Origin: GWF2-33-9 sp964405755
GTDB lineage: Bacteria > Bacteroidota > Ignavibacteria > Kapaibacteriales > UBA2268
Assembly (NCBI GenBank): GCA_964405755.1
Contig: CAYOPF010000040.1
Location: 1 to 20,924 of the forward strand
Direction of reading: 5' to 3'
DNA: 20,924 nucleotides
Of the stretch, positions 1 through 8,758 are shown one piece after another; position 1 is the stretch's first letter; every line of letters begins with the position of its first letter. Below the pieces are notes generated by a model. The model was given only the letters and a program-made list of their open reading frames with translations, was not told the DNA's origin and ran no database searches. The position numbers and the translations under genes were made by a program.

Positions 1-2
1 CT

Positions 3-887
3 TTTGGAGGTTTCGATTTTGAAATCCCTTTAAGCGCTAAAACAAATCAAAAAAAGCGGTTTTATTATTCAGAGCAAATTGATGAAGTCTATACGATGGG
101 GTTGCAGGATTTAAATTTTAGAGCAGGCCTGCACCTTGGCATATCTTACGATTTGTTCTCAGCAAATATAAGAGCATTGGCAAGGTCGCAAGTTTCTCTT
201 TATCTTTTAATGAACACTGGAACAAATCAAATCTCAAATTTTGGTTCTAATTTCAACTCATTTTCGGTGAAGATGGGAATTGTAATAAAAATAGGTCCAG
301 ACAGGAAATTTGTTGATACATTATTTTTTAATCCAAATTACAAAGCACCTCTGTTTGCATTAGCTTCAGCTAATGTTAGCAATGGAGTTAACTTTCAGAT
401 AATTCCTCAGAACTTTATAACAGCAGACTTAGCATATATTGAAAGACCACAAATTCAGTTAGAAGTACCACCAGAAACAGAAATAAAACCGACAGAAGTA
501 GTACAAGTTGTTCCAGAATCCAAGCCTATAAAGCAGATAGTGATTGGTAAGAGAGAAATATATAATTATCCTAAGTCAGAAACAGATTATGACCTTAGCA
601 AAGAAATGAGAGAATATCTTGATGCTTTAGCTCAGTTTCTTATTTCCAATCCTAACACACGTGTTATTGTTGAAGGTCATAACGACGACCGAGGTGGCTC
701 TGTCCAGGAAAACTTCAGACGATCGGTACTAAGAACAGAAAATGTTAAAAATTACTTGATGAGAAAAGGCATACCTGCAGGAAGAATACTCAATACAGGC
801 TATGGTGCAGCTAGAACTCTTGTTCCAAATAATACTGCTGCTAACCGAGCAAAAAATCGCCGAGTTGAAATAATAGTTGAAAGATAA
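3..887 (+). CDS. OmpA-family outer membrane protein (5' partial)
   Basis: The reading frame is open from the first bases of the window (beginning FGGFDFEIPLS), so the ATG at 96 is internal and the true start lies upstream. The visible 294 residues comprise a barrel-like region rich in alternating hydrophobic residues, a proline/glutamate-rich linker (EVPPETEIKPTEVVQVVPE), and a C-terminal OmpA-like peptidoglycan-binding domain of about 115 residues. The domain signature is clear: VEGHNDDRGG, then RTENVKNYLMRKGIPAGRI, GYGA and the final NRRVEIIVER. Family knowledge says this domain binds peptidoglycan non-covalently and tethers the outer membrane to the wall. The usual GHTD motif reads GHND here. 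The next gene on the same strand starts 68 bases on. A structural role is likely; the specific function of the N-terminal part is unknown. Confidence 0.88.
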   Translation, partial: FGGFDFEIPLSAKTNQKKRFYYSEQIDEVYTMGLQDLNFRAGLHLGISYDLFSANIRALARSQVSLYLLMNTGTNQISNFGSNFNSFSVKMGIVIKIGPDRKFVDTLFFNPNYKAPLFALASANVSNGVNFQIIPQNFITADLAYIERPQIQLEVPPETEIKPTEVVQVVPESKPIKQIVIGKREIYNYPKSETDYDLSKEMREYLDALAQFLISNPNTRVIVEGHNDDRGGSVQENFRRSVLRTENVKNYLMRKGIPAGRILNTGYGAARTLVPNNTAANRAKNRRVEIIVER

Positions 888-955
888 GTGAAGAAAATAT
901 ACTAAAATTAGCATATAATTATTAATTTTGAAAATTAATTAAATGATAAACAAAA

Positions 956-1318
956 ATGGGTAAAAAAGTTTGTATAATCGAAGATAATACTCCAAACAGG
1001 AAATTATTTGCAATGCTTCTTAAAAAAGCTGAATACGAAGTATTTGATTTTGAAAATGCTGCTCTATCGCTGGATTGGCTTAAGGACAATTCAGTCGATA
1101 TAGTGTTGATGGATATTTTGTTGCCAGATATGAATGGAAGTGAGCTGTTGAATCATGTAAAGAGTATGCCTAACCAACAAAACATCAAGATAATTGCTAT
1201 TACTGGTTTCTCAAGCATAAGCGACAGGGATAAGTTCTTTGCTCAAGGATTTGATGGATACTTATCAAAACCCATTAGCACAACAACATTTGTTAATGAT
1301 ATTGAAGTTTTTCTTTAA
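956..1318 (+). CDS. Single-domain response regulator (receiver only)
   Basis: This 120-residue protein is one receiver domain with no output domain, like DivK, Spo0F or CheY-type proteins. Visible motifs are the acidic pair E9-D10, the phosphoacceptor D53 in LMDILLPDMNG, T83 and the conserved K105 in LSKP. All residues needed for phosphorylation are present. It is the first of three signalling genes on the plus strand, 17 bases before a CHASE-PAS kinase-like gene, so it is probably co-transcribed with it. The likely role is a shuttle in a phosphorelay or an effector acting by protein-protein contact; the sequence does not say which. The ATG start lies in an AT-rich leader without a strong Shine-Dalgarno. 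Confidence 0.9.
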   Translation: MGKKVCIIEDNTPNRKLFAMLLKKAEYEVFDFENAALSLDWLKDNSVDIVLMDILLPDMNGSELLNHVKSMPNQQNIKIIAITGFSSISDRDKFFAQGFDGYLSKPISTTTFVNDIEVFL

Positions 1319-1335
1319 CATAATTCGGAAAAATA

Positions 1336-3537
1336 ATGAGCGATAATATAAAAAGTTTTGATCAAATTATTAAAGAGTCTGGGAACAAAGGAATTTCAGT
1401 ATATGATTTCAAGAAGACTTACCCAGCCTTTTTAATATTTATTTTATTGATTTTTGCCAGTATATTTATTTTCGATACAACAAAGCAAAATGTTAGGAAT
1501 CAGCAGGAAACTGAATTCAGGAAAGCAATCCAATCTGTTGAAACACGGTTGACTAATCTAAAAAATACCCAATTAGATATATTAACCTCAATGAGGGGGT
1601 TATATGACGTTTTACCACAAGTAGTTCGGGACTATTTCGAAATTTATGGAACAATTCCAACCAAAACCTATAAATCTATTAATTCAATCTTATATGTAAT
1701 GGAAGTTAAAGATTCCGAAAGAGGATCATTTGTATATAACACTCAAAACTTAGGTTATTACTATTATAAGATTATTCCAGAAGGGAACCGAGAAATTTAT
1801 TATCCAATTCAGCTAAAGGTTCCTTATAATGCGGAGGTCGAGGATCGATTACTAGGATTTGATTTGAAAACAGTTCCAGAATTTGCAAATGCATTTGCAA
1901 AAGCGAAACAAACAAAGATGAAAACGATGAGTGACTTTGTAGTTTTCGACAGGAACAACAACAAATTAACAAGTTTTATTTTCTATCCAATTTATCCAGA
2001 TGATAATCCATATATGAAAGGTTTCCAAGGTGCTCTTGCAATGGAATTGGACGTTGTCAAGTATGTGGAGGAAGCACTTTCAGGAATGTCGAAAGATAAT
2101 CAAACAGCTTTTGCATCGGACTCGACGATTGTATTTGATGTAATGGAAGTTAGAGCAAATGGTTCAAGAAAACAGTTTTTCAAATCTTCTAACTACAAAC
2201 TACTTGCATCAGGATATACACCAATTTTATCCGAGACAATTGTAACAGAATTTGCTGGTAAAAATATCGAGATAACATTTAATACTGTACCTGATTTTGG
2301 TGGTGCTATCCAGGCGTATTTGCCCTTTGTAGCAGGTGGAATTTCTTTAATTCTTAGTTTTCTCTTATCGGGATTTATTTTGTCAATTATCACAAGTCGC
2401 GGAAGAGCATTGGATTTGGCAGAAAGAATGACCCGTTCTCAAAGAAGAATTGTCGAAACAACTCAGGATATTATCGCTGCTATGGATATGAATGGAGTTT
2501 GGAGATCAATGAATCCAGCTTCCGAAAAGGTTTTTGGATACGAAAGTATTGAACTTATCACTAAATCAATTTTTGATTTATTAGCATATCCCGAAGACAA
2601 AGAGAAATTGGAAAATAAAATTCTTGTTTGTGGCGATGAACAATCTACAAAGATAGACTTATTGATGAAAAAATCTAGAGGGCCATTTATTTGGGTAAAT
2701 TGGACTATTACGAAATCAGTTGCTGATGGGTTAGTATATGTAATCGGTAGAGATATCACATTGGAAAAGATGGCAGAAGAAGAAGCAAAGCTCAAAGCCC
2801 GACAAATGCAATTAGCTAGTTACTATGCTCGTGAATCCGACGAAACCAAAACCCTTTTTATGGTTAATGCAAGCCATCAATTAAGAAACTCTCTTACAGG
2901 TGTTCTAGGTTATTTGCAAATGCTCAATGAGAAGATATACGAAACTGAAGATGAGAGAGAAATGTATATCAAAATGGCTGAGATTAGTAGTGAGGAAATC
3001 TTTTCATTCGTTTCTGATTTCGTTGATGTGGCAATTCAGGGTGACTTAGCTAAAGAAATTTCCTTCGATTCCATAAAATTATCTAAAATCTTTTATGATT
3101 TGAGAAAGAATATTAAAGAAAATATTACCTTTAAATATGATGTCGACTTAGTTAATACAATTACCTTGCAAACCAGTGAAACATATATCGAGAGATCGAT
3201 TTATGAAATTATAGTAGCATTAAGCGAGGGTATGGATAAGAACGAATTATATATTGATGTAGAAAAGAATGATTACGAAAAAGTATTAATATTGCAAATA
3301 TTATCCGAACCAAATCCTTCAGTTCACGAAATGATAGAGCTCTACAAGCAGTATTCAGGCAATCTGGTTGAAGCTTTAAAATTCGATAAAAAAGAAATAG
3401 TTTTTAAGTTTGCAAAAGCAGCTTCCAAAATAAGAATAATTAATGGCTCATTTAGCGTAGAATCCTTTGGTAAAAATGATCAAAATTTAGCAATAATTAC
3501 TTTACCTATTCAACGGAAGATTAATGTTAATAATTAA
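1336..3537 (+). CDS. CHASE-PAS membrane histidine-kinase-like protein with degenerate ATPase domain
   Basis: This is a 733-residue inner-membrane sensor. The order of parts is a transmembrane helix at about 31-46; a periplasmic CHASE-type domain at about 60-320 (RLTNLKNTQLDILTSMRGLYD near the start, LLGFDLKTVPEF in the middle); a second helix at about 327-352; a PAS domain at about 368-475; and a HisKA-like dimerisation segment with H514 in SHQLRNSL. The residue after the histidine is Gln, where kinases normally have Glu or Asp. The last ~150 residues align in outline with a HATPase fold, ending in NGSFSVESFG and ITLPI. The N box reads EIIVALSEGM instead of ELLxNAxKF, no DxGxG box is seen, and the GxGLGL box reads EIVFKF. 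It therefore probably senses a ligand but does not bind ATP normally. The following gene encodes a receiver-kinase with intact motifs that could act with it. Confidence 0.85.
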   Translation: MSDNIKSFDQIIKESGNKGISVYDFKKTYPAFLIFILLIFASIFIFDTTKQNVRNQQETEFRKAIQSVETRLTNLKNTQLDILTSMRGLYDVLPQVVRDYFEIYGTIPTKTYKSINSILYVMEVKDSERGSFVYNTQNLGYYYYKIIPEGNREIYYPIQLKVPYNAEVEDRLLGFDLKTVPEFANAFAKAKQTKMKTMSDFVVFDRNNNKLTSFIFYPIYPDDNPYMKGFQGALAMELDVVKYVEEALSGMSKDNQTAFASDSTIVFDVMEVRANGSRKQFFKSSNYKLLASGYTPILSETIVTEFAGKNIEITFNTVPDFGGAIQAYLPFVAGGISLILSFLLSGFILSIITSRGRALDLAERMTRSQRRIVETTQDIIAAMDMNGVWRSMNPASEKVFGYESIELITKSIFDLLAYPEDKEKLENKILVCGDEQSTKIDLLMKKSRGPFIWVNWTITKSVADGLVYVIGRDITLEKMAEEEAKLKARQMQLASYYARESDETKTLFMVNASHQLRNSLTGVLGYLQMLNEKIYETEDEREMYIKMAEISSEEIFSFVSDFVDVAIQGDLAKEISFDSIKLSKIFYDLRKNIKENITFKYDVDLVNTITLQTSETYIERSIYEIIVALSEGMDKNELYIDVEKNDYEKVLILQILSEPNPSVHEMIELYKQYSGNLVEALKFDKKEIVFKFAKAASKIRIINGSFSVESFGKNDQNLAIITLPIQRKINVNN

Positions 3538-3548
3538 CAGATTTTTAT

Positions 3549-3556
3549 TAATTTTG
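3549..3556 (+). promoter_or_regulatory. Possible -7 box (TAATTTTG) before the receiver-kinase gene
   Basis: TAATTTTG fits the Bacteroidota -7 consensus TAnnTTTG and sits 24 bases before the ATG at 3581. No clear TTTG -33 element is present at the right distance, and the region is very AT-rich, so this could be chance. Confidence 0.25.
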
Positions 3557-3580
3557 TTTTTTATATAAAAAAAGTAGTAA

Positions 3581-4690
3581 ATGAAAACTATCTTAGTTGT
3601 TGATGATGCACCATTTATCTTGGAATCCGCTAAAACTTTATTAAAATTTGAAGGCTACGACGTAATTACTGCACGAGATGGTGAAGAAGGGTTAGAAATG
3701 GTGAATTCTCAAAGGCCGGATTTAATTCTTTGTGATATTTCTATGCCCAAACTGGATGGATATGGTGTTCTGAAAGCAATAAGAAGTAATCCTCTTACTG
3801 CACGAACACCTTTTATTTTTCTTACTGCTTTTACAGAAAGGCAAAATATCCGTACTGGAATGCAATTAGGTGCTGACGACTTTTTAGTTAAACCTTATTC
3901 ACGGGAAGAGTTAATAACTTCTATAAATGCTCAAATACAAAAATCATTCCTTCAGGAAAAAGTTATCGAAGAAAAAGTCCAAAAAGTAAGTAAGTCAGTT
4001 ACAAGGGTATTACCTCACGAGTTTAGAACTGTTTTGAATCAGATAATGGGTTCAGCCAAATTCTTACAAAATAGTCCCGAAAAGCTTCTTGCTGAAGAAG
4101 TAAAGGAACTTGCTACAGATATTATTCATTCCTCGAAGAGATTAATAAAAATAACTGAAAATTATCTTATTTACAGCCGTATCGAGGCAATTGCTTCGGA
4201 TGGTGAGAAAACATTGCAACTGCAAAAACTCAAAACAGTCGAACCAGCGGCTATACTTCACGATATAACTGGCTTTGTTGCCCAGAGGTTCAACCGGCAG
4301 AATGACCTTATCGTTAATTCTGATGTGTTCGATATAGCAATTAATATTTCTTCCGAGAGTTACCACAAAATTGTTGAAGAACTATTAGATAATGCGTTTA
4401 AGTTTTCTAATGTTGGTTCTAAAATTGAAGTGTCCTCAAAAATTTCAGACAACTTCTTTGAATTGGTCATTATCGATCATGGACGCGGTATGACCCAGGA
4501 ACAAGTAGAAAATATCGGCGCTTTAATGCAATTTGAACGAGATGTGTTCGAGCAACAAGGCGTGGGCTTAGGTTTAATTATTGCCAAGAAGTTAGTTGAA
4601 TTGCACAGTGGTATGTTTACTATACGAAGTGCTGAGCATGAAGGTACTAATATTACAATCAGACTACCTTACATAAAACATGAATTTTAA
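3581..4690 (+). CDS. Receiver-histidine kinase (REC-HisKA-HATPase)
   Basis: This 369-residue cytoplasmic protein has the receiver in front of the kinase. The receiver spans about 1-120, with D8-D9, phosphoacceptor D52 in CDISMPKLDG, T82 and K104. A helical linker leads to the HisKA segment with H146 in LPHEFRT. The ATPase domain is complete: N box EELLDNAFKFS (266-276), G1 box DHGRGM (299-304) and G2 box GVGLGL (327-332). No membrane segment is seen. This layout is typical of soluble kinases that take signal or phosphate from a partner. Given the degenerate ATPase in the gene before it, it may phosphorylate that protein's histidine or be controlled by it; this is inference. Its stop overlaps the stop of the convergent ABC-F gene by 4 bases. 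A TAATTTTG box at 3549-3556 might be a promoter element. Confidence 0.92.
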   Translation: MKTILVVDDAPFILESAKTLLKFEGYDVITARDGEEGLEMVNSQRPDLILCDISMPKLDGYGVLKAIRSNPLTARTPFIFLTAFTERQNIRTGMQLGADDFLVKPYSREELITSINAQIQKSFLQEKVIEEKVQKVSKSVTRVLPHEFRTVLNQIMGSAKFLQNSPEKLLAEEVKELATDIIHSSKRLIKITENYLIYSRIEAIASDGEKTLQLQKLKTVEPAAILHDITGFVAQRFNRQNDLIVNSDVFDIAINISSESYHKIVEELLDNAFKFSNVGSKIEVSSKISDNFFELVIIDHGRGMTQEQVENIGALMQFERDVFEQQGVGLGLIIAKKLVELHSGMFTIRSAEHEGTNITIRLPYIKHEF

Positions 4691-6624
4691 ATCTCAAATT
4701 GGTTCGATTTAATCTCTAGCTCAAGTTGTTCAAATTCCCACTTTTCAATTAAAGAGTTTAACCTACTTTTATATGATTTATATTCTGTTTCTGCTTTCAT
4801 CATTAAATCTTTATTCATTGTAATTTCTGGATTTGAAAAATCTAGTTCGAGTTTGGCAATTTTCTCTTCCAGTTCTGAAATTTCTTTCTCAATCTTGGTT
4901 ATTTCTCGTTTATGTTTTTCTATATCCCTTTTTAATTGTTTCCGGATTTCATAATCAGTAGGTTCATTTTCGATTTTGTCTGAAAAAGTATATGAAGAAT
5001 TTGATAAATTAACAGTTTGGTTTGTGTTCTGAATTTTTTCCAAATATAGTTCAAAATCGCCCAAATGTTTTATTATTTGATGATTTTTTATTTCCCATGT
5101 TTCTTGTGTCAATCCAAGAAGAAAATCTCTGTCGTGCGATACAATTATTAAGGTTCCTTCGAAATTGAGTAATGCATCTTTTAGTACTGCTTTGGAGATA
5201 ACATCCAAGTGGTTGGTAGGTTCGTCCATTATTAGAAAATTGCAAGGCTGAACTACAATTTTAGCTAATGCAACTCGCGACTTTTCACCACCAGATAGCA
5301 CTTTTATCTTTTTAAAAACATCGTCGCCGTGGAATAGGAATGCCCCTAATACCGTCCTGACCTCCTCACGGGTTTTATTGACTGAAACCCGTTCAACTTC
5401 CTCCAAAATTGTGTTATTCGGATTCAATTCATCATAAATCATTTGCGAAAAATACTGAATATGCAGATAATTCCCAAAGTATATTTTTCCATTGTAATCA
5501 AGTTGGTGAGCTAAAATCTTACAAAGTGTTGATTTTCCTTCTCCGTTATTGCCAACAAAAGAGATTCTACTACCTCGGACAAGCTCGAAATTGAGATTAG
5601 TCAGTACTTGTTTTTCTCCATATTGTTTTGATAAATTAACTGCTTCGCATACGATTAAGGAAGATTTCTCAACTGAAGGAAACCTTAGATCAATAGAAGA
5701 ATTTTCGAATTCGTCAATTTCTATGCGGTCGATTTTTTCTAGCATTTTTATTCTGGATTGAACCCGTGTTGCAAGAGTGGATTTATATCGAAATCTATCT
5801 ATGAATTTTTCGATTCTTTCAATTTCTTTTTGTTGAGAATTGAATGCCGCTAATTGCTGTTCTCTCTGTTTAATGCGATATTCTACAAATTCGGAGTATG
5901 AAAGTTTGTAATCGTACAGTCTTTTATTTGCCAGCTCGATAGTTCTGTTTGTAATATTGTCTAAAAAATTAGTATCGTGCGAAACAATTATTAAACTACC
6001 ATAATAATTTTTAAGAAATTTTTCTAACCAAAGCAGTGAATTTATGTCGAGATGGTTCGTGGGTTCGTCCAACATTATTAAATCTGGCTTGGCCAATAGA
6101 ATTTTTGCAAGCTCAATTCTCATTCTCCAGCCACCACTAAAACTATTTACATCATTGTAGAATTCTGAGCGTTTAAATCCTAAACCAGTAAGAGTTTGCT
6201 CTATTTCGGCATCAATCTTGTTGCCACCCAAAATGTCCAATCGATAGTTCAAATGCTCTATTTTTTCGATTAACGAAATAGTTTCTTCGTTCGATTGGGA
6301 TTTACTTAATTGAATTTCACAATCTTCAAGTTCATTTCGTAAACTTTCGATTTCGACCAACGAAGAGCGTATTTCGTCGTAAAGTGTTTCATGGGATTGT
6401 ATATGTAATTCCTGCGGTAAAAAACCAATTTTATAATTTCTTGGAGTAGAGATAACGCCTGTTTCTGGTTGAATTGATCCTGCAATTATCTTCAGGATTG
6501 TAGTTTTGCCCGACCCGTTTCGACCTATTAATCCAATTCTGTCATTCTTGGATACAGCAAAATTTATATCCTGAAAAAGTGGATTGCCCCCGAAATATAT
6601 TGATAAGTTATTTATCGAAATCAT
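4687..6624 (-). CDS. ABC-F family ATP-binding protein (Uup/YheS-like)
   Basis: This 645-residue protein has two ATP-binding cassettes on one chain and no membrane segment, the hallmark of ABC-F ATPases that act on the ribosome E-site. First cassette: Walker A GRNGSGKTT (34-42), signature FSGGWRMR (162-169), Walker B LIMLDEP (182-188). Second cassette: Walker A GNNGEGKST (358-366), signature LSGGEKSRVALAK, Walker B LIMDEPTNHLD. Between them is the charged linker with FIDRFRYKSTLATRVQSR, typical of the family. The last ~90 residues form a Lys/Glu-rich coiled coil, as in Uup and YheS. The start ATG overlaps the stop of the MFS gene as ATGA, so translation is probably coupled. It is more likely a translation factor than an antibiotic-resistance determinant, but sequence alone cannot decide between these. 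Confidence 0.92.
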   Translation of the reverse strand: MISINNLSIYFGGNPLFQDINFAVSKNDRIGLIGRNGSGKTTILKIIAGSIQPETGVISTPRNYKIGFLPQELHIQSHETLYDEIRSSLVEIESLRNELEDCEIQLSKSQSNEETISLIEKIEHLNYRLDILGGNKIDAEIEQTLTGLGFKRSEFYNDVNSFSGGWRMRIELAKILLAKPDLIMLDEPTNHLDINSLLWLEKFLKNYYGSLIIVSHDTNFLDNITNRTIELANKRLYDYKLSYSEFVEYRIKQREQQLAAFNSQQKEIERIEKFIDRFRYKSTLATRVQSRIKMLEKIDRIEIDEFENSSIDLRFPSVEKSSLIVCEAVNLSKQYGEKQVLTNLNFELVRGSRISFVGNNGEGKSTLCKILAHQLDYNGKIYFGNYLHIQYFSQMIYDELNPNNTILEEVERVSVNKTREEVRTVLGAFLFHGDDVFKKIKVLSGGEKSRVALAKIVVQPCNFLIMDEPTNHLDVISKAVLKDALLNFEGTLIIVSHDRDFLLGLTQETWEIKNHQIIKHLGDFELYLEKIQNTNQTVNLSNSSYTFSDKIENEPTDYEIRKQLKRDIEKHKREITKIEKEISELEEKIAKLELDFSNPEITMNKDLMMKAETEYKSYKSRLNSLIEKWEFEQLELEIKSNQFEI

Positions 6625-7790
6625 GTTTGTTGTTGTGAATTGATAAAAAATAAAATGATTACTACTGCTAAGCTTGCCAGTACAGCCCCTAATACAAAAG
6701 TCGATTCAATTCCAAAACTTCTGTAAAAAATAGCAAAGATTATGGGTGCAGATGTTTGTCCTAAAAGGGAGGAAGCTCTCTGTAACGACATAAATCCAGC
6801 TAATTGTTCCTTGGGAACTGATTGCGAAAGCAAACTTACCAAAGTTGGGATATTTACCCCATGTCCTATTCCATAAATCGAAGACGAAATAAATAAAAGC
6901 CATGGCTGATGGAAAAATATTACTAAAATCGAAGCAATTCCATATAATAAAAATGCAAAAATCAGAAGCTGTTTCTGTCTGAAATAATTATTTATTCTTT
7001 TTAGCTGCGACGACGATAGAGCGGCCATAATCGACATTGTTGCGATTTGCATCCCAATAAATACAGGGTTCTTTACTCCCATTTCGGTAATTAAAAATGG
7101 AAGAAAGGAAATCAGTGTACCAAATAAAATTAAAAATGTAATCACGGCCAAAGATAGAATCGAAAGTACTTTTATGTTTTTAATTGTTGAACCAAATGCC
7201 GAGAAATAGTCCGAAAAATTTACTTTACTTATATGTTCATCTTTCAAGAAAAACAAAACAGGAAACATTACAACAATTGCAAGTAAAGGCAAGAAAAAAG
7301 GATAGTACCAACCAAATCCAGCTAAAAGACCTCCAACAAATGGATAGATCGATGTGGATAAATTCAAAACGGTCCCATTGTAACCCAATGCGGCAATTCG
7401 ATCCTTTCCGACAAATTTATCGCTAATAATTGTGATGTTCAATGCTCCGAGAGGAGCGGCTCCGATTCCCTGCATAAATATAAAAAATAAAAAATAATTA
7501 AAATCATTAACAAAAATAATTGCACTTCCTGCTAATCCAAAAAGTAATAATGCAGGTATGATGATTTTTTTTCTGCCAATTTTATCGGCAAGAACACCAA
7601 ATAATGGTGTTAGCAACAAACCCGGCAAGGTGAATATTGTCGAAATCAGAGCAACTTTATCTGGGGTAACGTTAAAATGAGCAGCTATTTTCGGATAGGC
7701 CGACATAAAAGATGCAATGCCCATAACTGCAATTGTCGTTATACCGAAAACCAGCCACAATTGCTTACTTTTTAATAATAAATTATCCAT
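6621..7790 (-). CDS. Major facilitator superfamily (MFS) transporter
   Basis: This is a 389-residue inner-membrane protein made almost wholly of hydrophobic helices, consistent with 12 transmembrane segments. The MFS motif A, GVLADKIGRKK, lies in the loop after helix 2 (about residues 64-74). Glycine-rich helix segments (FMQGIGAAPLGAL, YGIGHGVNIPTL) fit the drug/proton antiporter type of MFS. The substrate cannot be named. It lies between menA and the ABC-F gene: its start overlaps the end of menA by 8 bases, and its stop overlaps the ABC-F start by 4, so the three form one operon. The linkage does not reveal a shared pathway; efflux of a small hydrophobic compound is a guess. Confidence 0.88.
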   Translation of the reverse strand: MDNLLLKSKQLWLVFGITTIAVMGIASFMSAYPKIAAHFNVTPDKVALISTIFTLPGLLLTPLFGVLADKIGRKKIIIPALLLFGLAGSAIIFVNDFNYFLFFIFMQGIGAAPLGALNITIISDKFVGKDRIAALGYNGTVLNLSTSIYPFVGGLLAGFGWYYPFFLPLLAIVVMFPVLFFLKDEHISKVNFSDYFSAFGSTIKNIKVLSILSLAVITFLILFGTLISFLPFLITEMGVKNPVFIGMQIATMSIMAALSSSQLKRINNYFRQKQLLIFAFLLYGIASILVIFFHQPWLLFISSSIYGIGHGVNIPTLVSLLSQSVPKEQLAGFMSLQRASSLLGQTSAPIIFAIFYRSFGIESTFVLGAVLASLAVVIILFFINSQQQT

Positions 7791-8670
7791 ATTGCTTCAT
7801 CAAGTAGAATGCTAAAGCGGTAAGAATACCATTTAGCAGAATTAATAATCCATTTAAAAATAACACTTTATTTAATTCACGTCCATTCAAGAAATAAGTG
7901 TTTTTCGCACATTTTATGTGAAGCGAAAGCAAAACCAAGGGAATCAACAATAAATAATTATTCAAATATTGAGCTAAATAAAATGGTATCAATAATGTGA
8001 AAAAGTGAATGATTAAATATAAATGATTGGAATAGTTCCTGCCTAGTTTTACAGCCAAGGTATTTTTATTTACGGTCCTATCTGTTTCGATATCCCTTAT
8101 ATTATTGACTAACAACAGATTAGTCGATAACAAACCCGGCATTAAACTTGCAATCAAGGGGATGCAATCAAATTTATCAGTGTAAACAAAGTAAGTGCCA
8201 TTGACAGCAAAAATTCCAAAGAAAATGAGTACTGCTGGCTCTGCCCATCCGTTATATGCCAATGAATACGGACCACCAGTATATGCCCAAGCAAAAAACA
8301 AACTCGATAAACCTATTGCCAGGATAATCCAGCCTGATTTCCACACTAATATCATTCCTAAAGCAAAAATTACTAAAACCAGTGCTATGGATACATATTT
8401 CATACTTTTGTAATCTATCAAACCAGCAGCTACTGCGCGTGTGGGTCCCAGTCTGTTTGCAGTATCAGCACCTTTCTTAAAATCGTATAGCTCGTTAATA
8501 AAGTTTGTGGAGATTTGAATTAATACAGATAATATAGAAATTAATAGGAAATAGAAAAAGTTGAATGAATTATGGTAAAAAGCAATAGATGTGCCAATGA
8601 GAACTGGCGACAAACTTGCTGGAAGAGTTTTTGGTCGGGTTGCGTTAAACCATGTTTTCCAACTTGCCAT
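7783..8670 (-). CDS. menA: 1,4-dihydroxy-2-naphthoate polyprenyltransferase (MenA, UbiA family)
   Basis: This 295-residue membrane enzyme attaches a polyprenyl chain to 1,4-dihydroxy-2-naphthoate, giving demethylmenaquinone. Visible family features are the N-terminal RPKTLPASLSPVLIG; the first metal/diphosphate motif NELYDFKKGAD (NDxxDxxxGxD type, with Glu for the first Asp); RLGPTRAVAAG; and the second motif NNIRDIETDRTVNKNTLAVKLG. About nine hydrophobic helices fit UbiA proteins. No other men gene is in the window. It is first in the overlapping menA-MFS-ABC-F run. The start ATG has AAGGA six bases upstream, and that Shine-Dalgarno lies in a predicted hairpin, so translation may be controlled. 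MenA rather than another UbiA enzyme is favoured by the RPKT and RxGPxR segments. Confidence 0.9.
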   Translation of the reverse strand: MASWKTWFNATRPKTLPASLSPVLIGTSIAFYHNSFNFFYFLLISILSVLIQISTNFINELYDFKKGADTANRLGPTRAVAAGLIDYKSMKYVSIALVLVIFALGMILVWKSGWIILAIGLSSLFFAWAYTGGPYSLAYNGWAEPAVLIFFGIFAVNGTYFVYTDKFDCIPLIASLMPGLLSTNLLLVNNIRDIETDRTVNKNTLAVKLGRNYSNHLYLIIHFFTLLIPFYLAQYLNNYLLLIPLVLLSLHIKCAKNTYFLNGRELNKVLFLNGLLILLNGILTALAFYLMKQYG

Positions 8671-8724
8671 TCAATATCCTTAATTCTATGATTGAAAATT
8701 AAATACAAAATTAAGGATTATTGA
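8671..8724 (-). promoter_or_regulatory. Leader hairpin covering the menA Shine-Dalgarno
   Basis: On the minus strand the arm TCAATAATCCTTAATT (8724-8709) pairs with AATTAAGGATATTGA (8685-8671), with a single bulged base and a 23-base loop. The 3' arm contains the menA Shine-Dalgarno AAGGA and ends exactly at the ATG (8670). Folding would hide the ribosome site. No U-tract follows, so it is not an intrinsic terminator for the upstream glutamine synthetase gene. A regulatory role is inference. Confidence 0.5.
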
Positions 8725-8758
8725 ACAAAATGAAGAATTAAGCTACTGCTATTATCAG

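Noticed and set aside
96..98. ATG at 96 as the start of the OmpA-family gene
   Set aside because: The frame is open to the window edge and the upstream codons read like the same barrel domain.
921..939. AT-only palindrome ATTAATTTT-G-AAAATTAAT before the receiver gene
   Set aside because: In such AT-rich DNA this is expected by chance; the TAATTTTG within it has no matching -33 box.
4687..6624. ABC-F gene as an antibiotic-resistance determinant
   Set aside because: The motifs are common to housekeeping ABC-F proteins, and nothing in the sequence or context points to resistance.
8671..8724. Hairpin as terminator of the glutamine synthetase gene
   Set aside because: No U-tract follows; the stem ends at the menA start codon and the loop is 23 bases.
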